Assembly (NCBI GenBank): GCA_964398055.1
Contig: CAYNLK010000034.1
Coordinates: 1 to 64,000 of the forward strand
Reading direction: 5' to 3'
Length of the DNA: 64,000 bases
From: CAYNLK01 sp964398055
GTDB lineage: Bacteria; Chloroflexota; Anaerolineae; 4572-78; J111
This document shows, in pieces, positions 62,138 to 64,000 of the stretch (positions are counted from its first letter, which is position 1; the number at the start of each line of letters is the position of its first letter). Below the pieces are notes generated by a model. The model worked only from the letters and a program-made list of their open reading frames with translations, was not told the origin of the DNA and did not search any database. A program made the translations under genes and the position numbers.

Positions 62138-62220
62138 CCGAGTTTGAATTCTATCTAACAGTTTTACAAGCATTGGAAGAAATTGGCGCTCGATATATGG
62201 TTGTCTCAAGAAGAGGTTAA
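62134..62220 (+). pseudogene. Truncated nucleotidyltransferase-like gene
   Basis: ATG overlaps the preceding stop and gives 28 residues, starting MTEFEFYLTVLQALEEIG and ending ARYMVVSRRG. The LEEIGARYMVV pattern matches the beginning of small nucleotidyltransferase-like (MNT/AbiEii-type) proteins, which would continue with a GS..A..Y and DxD site; this is missing. Probably a remnant joined to the aroK leader. Confidence 0.55.
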
Positions 62221-62249
62221 AAGCGTCCACCTTTGATTTAGGAGCAACT

Positions 62250-62795
62250 TTGACCCTATCGCGCTCTGATAAAGTAACTCAGAACATCATCCTGACCGGC
62301 TTTATGGGTACCGGCAAATCGACCATCGGCCGGTTGGCGGCGGCTTGCCTGGGCCGAGATTTTGTGGATATGGACGCCGTTATCGAGGCGCGGCAGGGTC
62401 GCCCGATTAGCCGGATTTTTGCCGAAGCCGGCGAGCCGTACTTCCGCCAACTCGAGGCGGAGCTGTGCCGGGAGTTGGCTGCGCAGCAAGGGTTGGTGAT
62501 TGCCACCGGCGGTGGGGCGCTGGTGCCGGCGGAGAATCTGCAAGTGATGGCCCGGAGCGGGCTGGTCATCTGCCTGGATTGCGACCCCGCCGTGCTGTGG
62601 CAGCGCATCGGCCAGAGCGACGACCGGCCGATGCTGGCCGAGCAAGACGAAGGCCGCTTTGCCCGCCTGGCGGCGCTGTTGGAGCAGCGGATTCCGGCCT
62701 ATGCCCGCATCGAGCATCATCTGGATGTGACCCACCTGTCGCCGGAAGCAGCCGCGCAGCGAATTTGCGAATTTGCGAATAGCGAATGTCAATAG
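62250..62795 (+). CDS. aroK: Shikimate kinase
   Basis: A 181-residue P-loop kinase that phosphorylates shikimate. The P-loop is LTGFMGTGKSTIGRLAA (about 15-31), the shikimate-binding Asp lies in FVDMDAVIEARQG, and Arg in YFRQLEAELCREL; IATGGGALV is the Walker B-like glycine motif. TTG start with GGAG five bases upstream. Last gene of the aromatic set; aroB and aroD/Q are not in the window. Confidence 0.95.
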   Translation: MTLSRSDKVTQNIILTGFMGTGKSTIGRLAAACLGRDFVDMDAVIEARQGRPISRIFAEAGEPYFRQLEAELCRELAAQQGLVIATGGGALVPAENLQVMARSGLVICLDCDPAVLWQRIGQSDDRPMLAEQDEGRFARLAALLEQRIPAYARIEHHLDVTHLSPEAAAQRICEFANSECQ

Positions 62796-62917
62796 AACCA
62801 ATTATGACCAAGTTAATCAGCACAAATTTTCTATCGATTCACTCCTGTTTTGCTTCGGATTGAAATATCGGCTATTATTTCAATTAAATCCCCCCTGTTT
62901 ATTCAAGCAATAATGAA

Positions 62918-63877
62918 ATGACCTACTTACAACCGAGTATTGCAGAAATCAAAACAAAACAAGCAAAACCCTTTTTGAAGTGGGCTGGCGGAAAATCTCA
63001 ACTTTTGTCACAGTTTGAAGATTTATACCCCCCAGAGTTGAAACAGGGGAAAATTAAAAGATATATTGAACCTTTTATTGGCGGAGGGGCTGTATTTTTT
63101 GAGATTGCTCAGAAGTATAAAATGTCTTCTGCCTTTCTTTATGATGTAAATTCAGAACTTATCCTGGTTTACAAAGTGGTGCAGCAAGATCCCCAAAAAT
63201 TAATTGAGCAATTAGATGATATTTCTCAAAAGTATAAAGCTTTAACTGAAAACAAGAGAAAAACCTTCTATTACGAACTACGCGAGAGATACAATTTACA
63301 GAGGCTCCGAATTAATTACCAGCGCTATTCTGTAGATTGGATTTTCAGAGCCGCAATGGTAATTTTTCTCAACCGGACTTGTTTTAATGGTCTTTTTCGG
63401 CTCAATAGCAAAGGTGAATTTAACGTTCCTTATGGCAGGTACAAAGATCCAAGAATATTGGATGAAGAAAATTTGTTAGCCGTTTCTCAATTGCTACAAA
63501 TTGCCGAGATCGAGAGTGGCGATTTTGAAGCCTGTGAAGAGGCAGTTACCTCCGCCTCATTTATTTATTTTGATCCCCCCTATCGCCCTATTAGCAAGAC
63601 GGCAAGTTTTACATCGTATTCAACCTTTGATTTTAATGATCACCAACAAGTTCGGTTGGCAAACTTCTTCCGATACCTGGATAGGAATTATGATGTAAAG
63701 ATGATGTTAAGTAATTCGGACCCTAAAAATGAAAACCCGGAAGATAACTTTTTTGAGGATTTATACCAGGGCTTTAATATCCAGCAGGTATTTGCAAATC
63801 GGATGATAAATAGTAATTTAAACGGACGTGGCCAAATCAGTGAACTGATAATTACAAACTATGAGATTACAAAATGA
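62918..63877 (+). CDS. Dam-type (D12 class) DNA adenine methyltransferase
   Basis: A 319-residue N6-adenine methylase. FLKWAGGKSQLLSQF (about 19) and FIGGGAVFFEI (about 51) form the SAM site, and the catalytic motif is FDPPYRPIS (about 218). MVIFLNRTCFNGLFRLNSKG is typical of the Dam/DpnM family, which often acts on GATC. The region is clearly AT-richer than the rest of the window, suggesting recent transfer. Its stop overlaps the next ATG (ATGA), so a partner endonuclease is expected downstream. Confidence 0.93.
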   Translation: MTYLQPSIAEIKTKQAKPFLKWAGGKSQLLSQFEDLYPPELKQGKIKRYIEPFIGGGAVFFEIAQKYKMSSAFLYDVNSELILVYKVVQQDPQKLIEQLDDISQKYKALTENKRKTFYYELRERYNLQRLRINYQRYSVDWIFRAAMVIFLNRTCFNGLFRLNSKGEFNVPYGRYKDPRILDEENLLAVSQLLQIAEIESGDFEACEEAVTSASFIYFDPPYRPISKTASFTSYSTFDFNDHQQVRLANFFRYLDRNYDVKMMLSNSDPKNENPEDNFFEDLYQGFNIQQVFANRMINSNLNGRGQISELIITNYEITK

Positions 63878-64000
63878 GATACTGCGACTATATACCCGTT
63901 AAAAAACATTGGTTTGATATGTATACAAACTTTAAAGAGAAATATTGGGAACCGCAGTTGAAGGTTCCGATCAACCAAATACGAGTAAACAGAAGTTTGT
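63874..64000 (+). CDS. Start of a gene coupled to the Dam-type methylase (partial)
   Basis: The first 42 codons of a frame starting at the ATGA overlap with the methylase: MRYCDYIPVKKHWFDMY and then NFKEKYWEPQLKVPINQIR. It runs off the window end. Base composition matches the methylase. By position it is likely the restriction endonuclease or an accessory protein of the same system; no motif is visible yet. Confidence 0.6.
   Translation, partial: MRYCDYIPVKKHWFDMYTNFKEKYWEPQLKVPINQIRVNRSL

Overview
The window looks like a contig from an uncultured member of the Chloroflexota (Anaerolineae or Caldilineae-like). The reasons are indirect: high G+C; an hrcA-grpE-dnaK-dnaJ operon under a CIRCE element; several secreted proteins with Thr/Pro-rich linkers; a T-box-controlled thrS without a TGS domain; and heavy loading with short tandem repeats. 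A run of ten Ns (22082-22091) inside a G-rich repeat shows a draft scaffold, probably a metagenome bin. No rRNA, tRNA, CRISPR array or autonomous transposase gene was recognised.

Layout. 1-3.96 kb: minus-strand cobalamin genes (cbiX, a small conserved protein, a cbiF-cbiG fusion), with a MITE-like element in the cbiX leader. 3.98-11.6 kb: three large exported minus-strand proteins (two CotH/chitobiase/lamin-tail proteins and a GH18-like plus GH39-like protein). 11.9-18.6 kb: plus-strand genes for a debranching-enzyme-like glycosidase, a TPR protein, a DUF104/PIN toxin-antitoxin pair, a HEAT-like protein and a non-pyrrolysine MttB homologue. 18.6-27 kb: a repeat-laden island with a type I restriction-modification locus (hsdM, hsdS, DUF559 protein, small Cys protein, hsdR, YgjP-like metallopeptidase). 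27.3-29.8 kb: a lone HyuB and a TumE-like toxin pair. 29.9-34.9 kb: heat-shock operon. 34.9-43.4 kb: mostly single metabolic genes on the minus strand (FemX-like, PdxS, cupin, DNA methylase, PLP lyase, EamA transporter, phosphoesterase, MocR regulator). 43.5-50.5 kb: a response regulator, an ECF sigma/anti-sigma pair and two exported or membrane-anchored proteins (PA14/SH3 and BNR). 50.5-55 kb: T-box thrS, VOC protein, esterase, methyltransferase. 55.2-62.8 kb: an aromatic amino acid operon aroF-tyrA-(uma2)-aroA-aroE-aroC-(broken pair)-aroK. 62.9-64 kb: an AT-rich Dam-type methylase and the start of its downstream partner.

The most interesting signals are regulatory and repeat-based. (1) The aro operon starts from a near-consensus promoter, followed by a short open frame in which 13 of 27 consecutive residues are Phe, Tyr or Trp, then an intrinsic terminator whose 5' arm can also pair with the end of that frame. 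This is the layout of a classical attenuator, here for all three aromatic amino acids. (2) At least nine spacers carry tandem repeats whose words differ from place to place but mostly share a period of 7 nt. (3) Repeats have entered genes in frame (cbiFG, hsdS, hsdR, hyuB) without breaking them. (4) Three MITE-like elements keep terminal inverted repeats and flanking duplications; one supplies the stop codon of a gene.

Starts were chosen from ribosome-binding sites, promoters and family N-termini. Names rest on recognised motifs; no database search was possible.
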